Shown one piece after another: positions 60,483-64,000 of a DNA stretch of 64,000 nucleotides; positions within the stretch are counted from its first letter, which is position 1, and the number at the start of each line of letters is the position of its first letter. Position numbers and translations under genes: made by a program. Origin of the DNA: Alistipes ihumii AP11 (GTDB taxonomy: Bacteria; Bacteroidota; Bacteroidia; Bacteroidales; Rikenellaceae); contig NZ_CP102294.1 in the NCBI RefSeq assembly GCF_025144665.1, positions 2,480,001-2,544,000 of the forward strand, given 5' to 3'. The notes under the pieces were generated by a model. The model did no database searches and was not told where the DNA came from. It worked only from the letters and a program-made list of their open reading frames with translations.

Positions 60483-61574
60483 ATGAACGTGAGCAAAAGC
60501 GTGTTGACCGTTGCCGCGACGCTTTGCGGTCTGTTGTGCGGCTGCGGCGGTTCGAGTGCCGGAGAACGCAGCGCCCCCGCGGAGAGGGCGACGCGGAAAA
60601 ATATCTCGCTTATCGAAGGCGTCTCGCCTCTGTATGGCGCGACCGTGCCGCAGGGAAGCGTCCAGCGGATCGGTTTCCGGCTCCGTGCCGGAGCCGAGGC
60701 CGACAGCGTCGTGCTCTACATGGGCGAGCGGCGCGTGGCCGCTCTCGACACGGCGGGATACCCGTACGAAGTCTCTGCGGCGCATCCTACCGGAAAGGTC
60801 TTGTACAAGGTGGTCGCGTACCGGGAAGGGCGGAGCGACTCGCGCAGCGGGGAGTTCGCCGTGCTGGCCGGCAAGGCGCCCGTGCTGTACGGGCATCGCG
60901 TGAGGAATGTCTACCCGCACGACCGGACCGCCTATACGCAAGGCTTGCTCTGGCACGACGGATACCTGTACGAAAGCACGGGACTCGAGGGAGGATCGAC
61001 GCTTCGTCAGGTCGATCTTACGGACGGGCGGGTCGTACGGAGCGTCCCGCTCGACGACAGTTATTTCGGCGAGGGGCTCGCGCTGCTCGGCGGCAAGCTC
61101 TATCAGCTGACGTGGCGCAGCAACAAGGGATTCGTCTACGACTTGAAGACGTTCGAACGCGTCGGCGAGTTCGGTTACGGGGGCGAGGGTTGGGGACTCG
61201 CTACGGACGGGACCTCTCTCTATCAGAGCGACGGCACGGAGAAAATCCGCGTGATCGATCCCGAGACGTTCCGTACGGTTCGCACGATCGAAGTCTGTAC
61301 CGACCGGAGCAGAGTCCCCTATATCAACGAACTGGAGTGGATCGACGGAGAACTTTGGGCCAACGTCTATACGACCGATACGGTGATCCGGATCGATCCG
61401 CGTACCGGGGCCGTCGTCGGGGTAATCGATCTGGCGGGGCTGCTCTCTCCCGCCGACGTGACGGCGCAGACCGACGTGCTGAACGGGATCGCCTACGACG
61501 CGAAGACCGGACGCATCTTCGTGACGGGCAAGAACTGGAACAAGCTTTTCGAGATCGTGCCCGTCAGACAGTAA
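60483..61574 (+). CDS. Glutaminyl-peptide cyclotransferase lipoprotein (plant/bacterial type)
   Basis: The enzyme turns N-terminal glutamine of exported proteins into pyroglutamate. The 363-residue protein has a lipobox LLCGC (Cys21), an Ig-like N-terminal region of about 100 residues and a five-bladed beta-propeller of the Glu_cyclase_2 family (TAYTQGLLWHDGYLYESTGL, FGEGLALLGGKLYQLTWR, YINELEWIDGELWANVY). The family is common in Bacteroidetes, where signal-peptidase cleavage before Gln makes pyroglutamate N-termini frequent. It follows a canonical promoter and precedes metH by 60 bases. Confidence 0.9.
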   Translation: MNVSKSVLTVAATLCGLLCGCGGSSAGERSAPAERATRKNISLIEGVSPLYGATVPQGSVQRIGFRLRAGAEADSVVLYMGERRVAALDTAGYPYEVSAAHPTGKVLYKVVAYREGRSDSRSGEFAVLAGKAPVLYGHRVRNVYPHDRTAYTQGLLWHDGYLYESTGLEGGSTLRQVDLTDGRVVRSVPLDDSYFGEGLALLGGKLYQLTWRSNKGFVYDLKTFERVGEFGYGGEGWGLATDGTSLYQSDGTEKIRVIDPETFRTVRTIEVCTDRSRVPYINELEWIDGELWANVYTTDTVIRIDPRTGAVVGVIDLAGLLSPADVTAQTDVLNGIAYDAKTGRIFVTGKNWNKLFEIVPVRQ

Positions 61575-61634
61575 CGCCGGACCGGGGAACGCTCCGGGTC
61601 CGTTCGGGAACGATCAGAACCTTATTTACCGCGC

Positions 61635-64000
<2,366 letters not shown>

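Noticed and set aside
61575-61634. Cobalamin or SAM riboswitch before metH
   Set aside because: Only 60 bases separate the genes, and neither the B12 box nor a SAM-type core is visible.

Overview
The window looks like a chromosome segment from a gut Bacteroidales, most likely the Rikenellaceae (Alistipes-like). Support comes from Bacteroidetes-type promoters (a TAnnTTTG -7 box upstream of about twenty genes), few Shine-Dalgarno sequences, families largely confined to Bacteroidetes (DUF4295, DUF4286, DUF4919, DUF4988, head-GIN/DUF2807), a 6S RNA between zapA and rny, and a GC-rich composition higher than in Bacteroides. The genus is an inference; no rRNA is present to test it.

Layout. 1-9.4 kb: a cut-off lipoprotein, trigger factor, tRNA-Leu(TAG), three envelope proteins of poorly known function, dihydroorotase with a GT2 glycosyltransferase, and divergently an FAD dehydrogenase. 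9.4-10.7 kb: the one clearly accessory spot, an AT-rich 287-bp islet with 12-bp inverted ends next to a frameshifted class A beta-lactamase. 11-24.6 kb: housekeeping genes (cysK, an ABC1 kinase, L27/L21, a GH31 enzyme, cysQ, mgsA, NUDIX, rny, 6S RNA, zapA, rimO). 24.9-28.4 kb: ferritin, then a sigma/putative anti-sigma/tandem DUF2807 operon. 28.9-30.8 kb: ftsY and the L28-L33-DUF4295 operon. 31-40.9 kb: a GH20-like protein apparently lacking its catalytic barrel, cinA, an MFS exporter, pyrD, pdxB, an agmatinase-family enzyme, nhaA and an FKBP lipoprotein. 41.7-50.8 kb: an envelope region with an OmpA/beta-barrel protein, a repeat-bearing DUF4988/BspA-type lipoprotein and an Fn3 lipoprotein, flanking DUF721-recF, a TPR protein and ribH. 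51.4-64 kb: ArsC/Spx, a ferritin-like protein, mqnC (futalosine menaquinone route), a 2x[4Fe-4S] ferredoxin, miaB, a YitT protein, plsY, a secreted bile-salt-hydrolase-family enzyme, serS, glutaminyl cyclase and the first two thirds of metH.

How the genes fit together. Most are core metabolism and translation: pyrimidine synthesis (pyrC, pyrD), cofactors (pdxB, ribH, mqnC, metH), sulfur handling (cysK, cysQ), tRNA and ribosome modification (miaB, rimO) and two ferritin-family proteins. The lineage-specific content is mainly secreted or envelope-anchored proteins suited to a gut surface: the BspA-type adhesin with a duplicated 177-bp repeat unit, the ECF-linked DUF2807 pair and the acylase/bile salt hydrolase. 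No CRISPR array, prophage, transposase or integrase was seen, and no wholly new multi-gene system stands out. The best leads are the AT-rich islet, the ECF/DUF2807 operon, the repeat adhesin locus, the large non-coding stretch at 19.8-20.7 kb and an orphan terminator near 37.2 kb.
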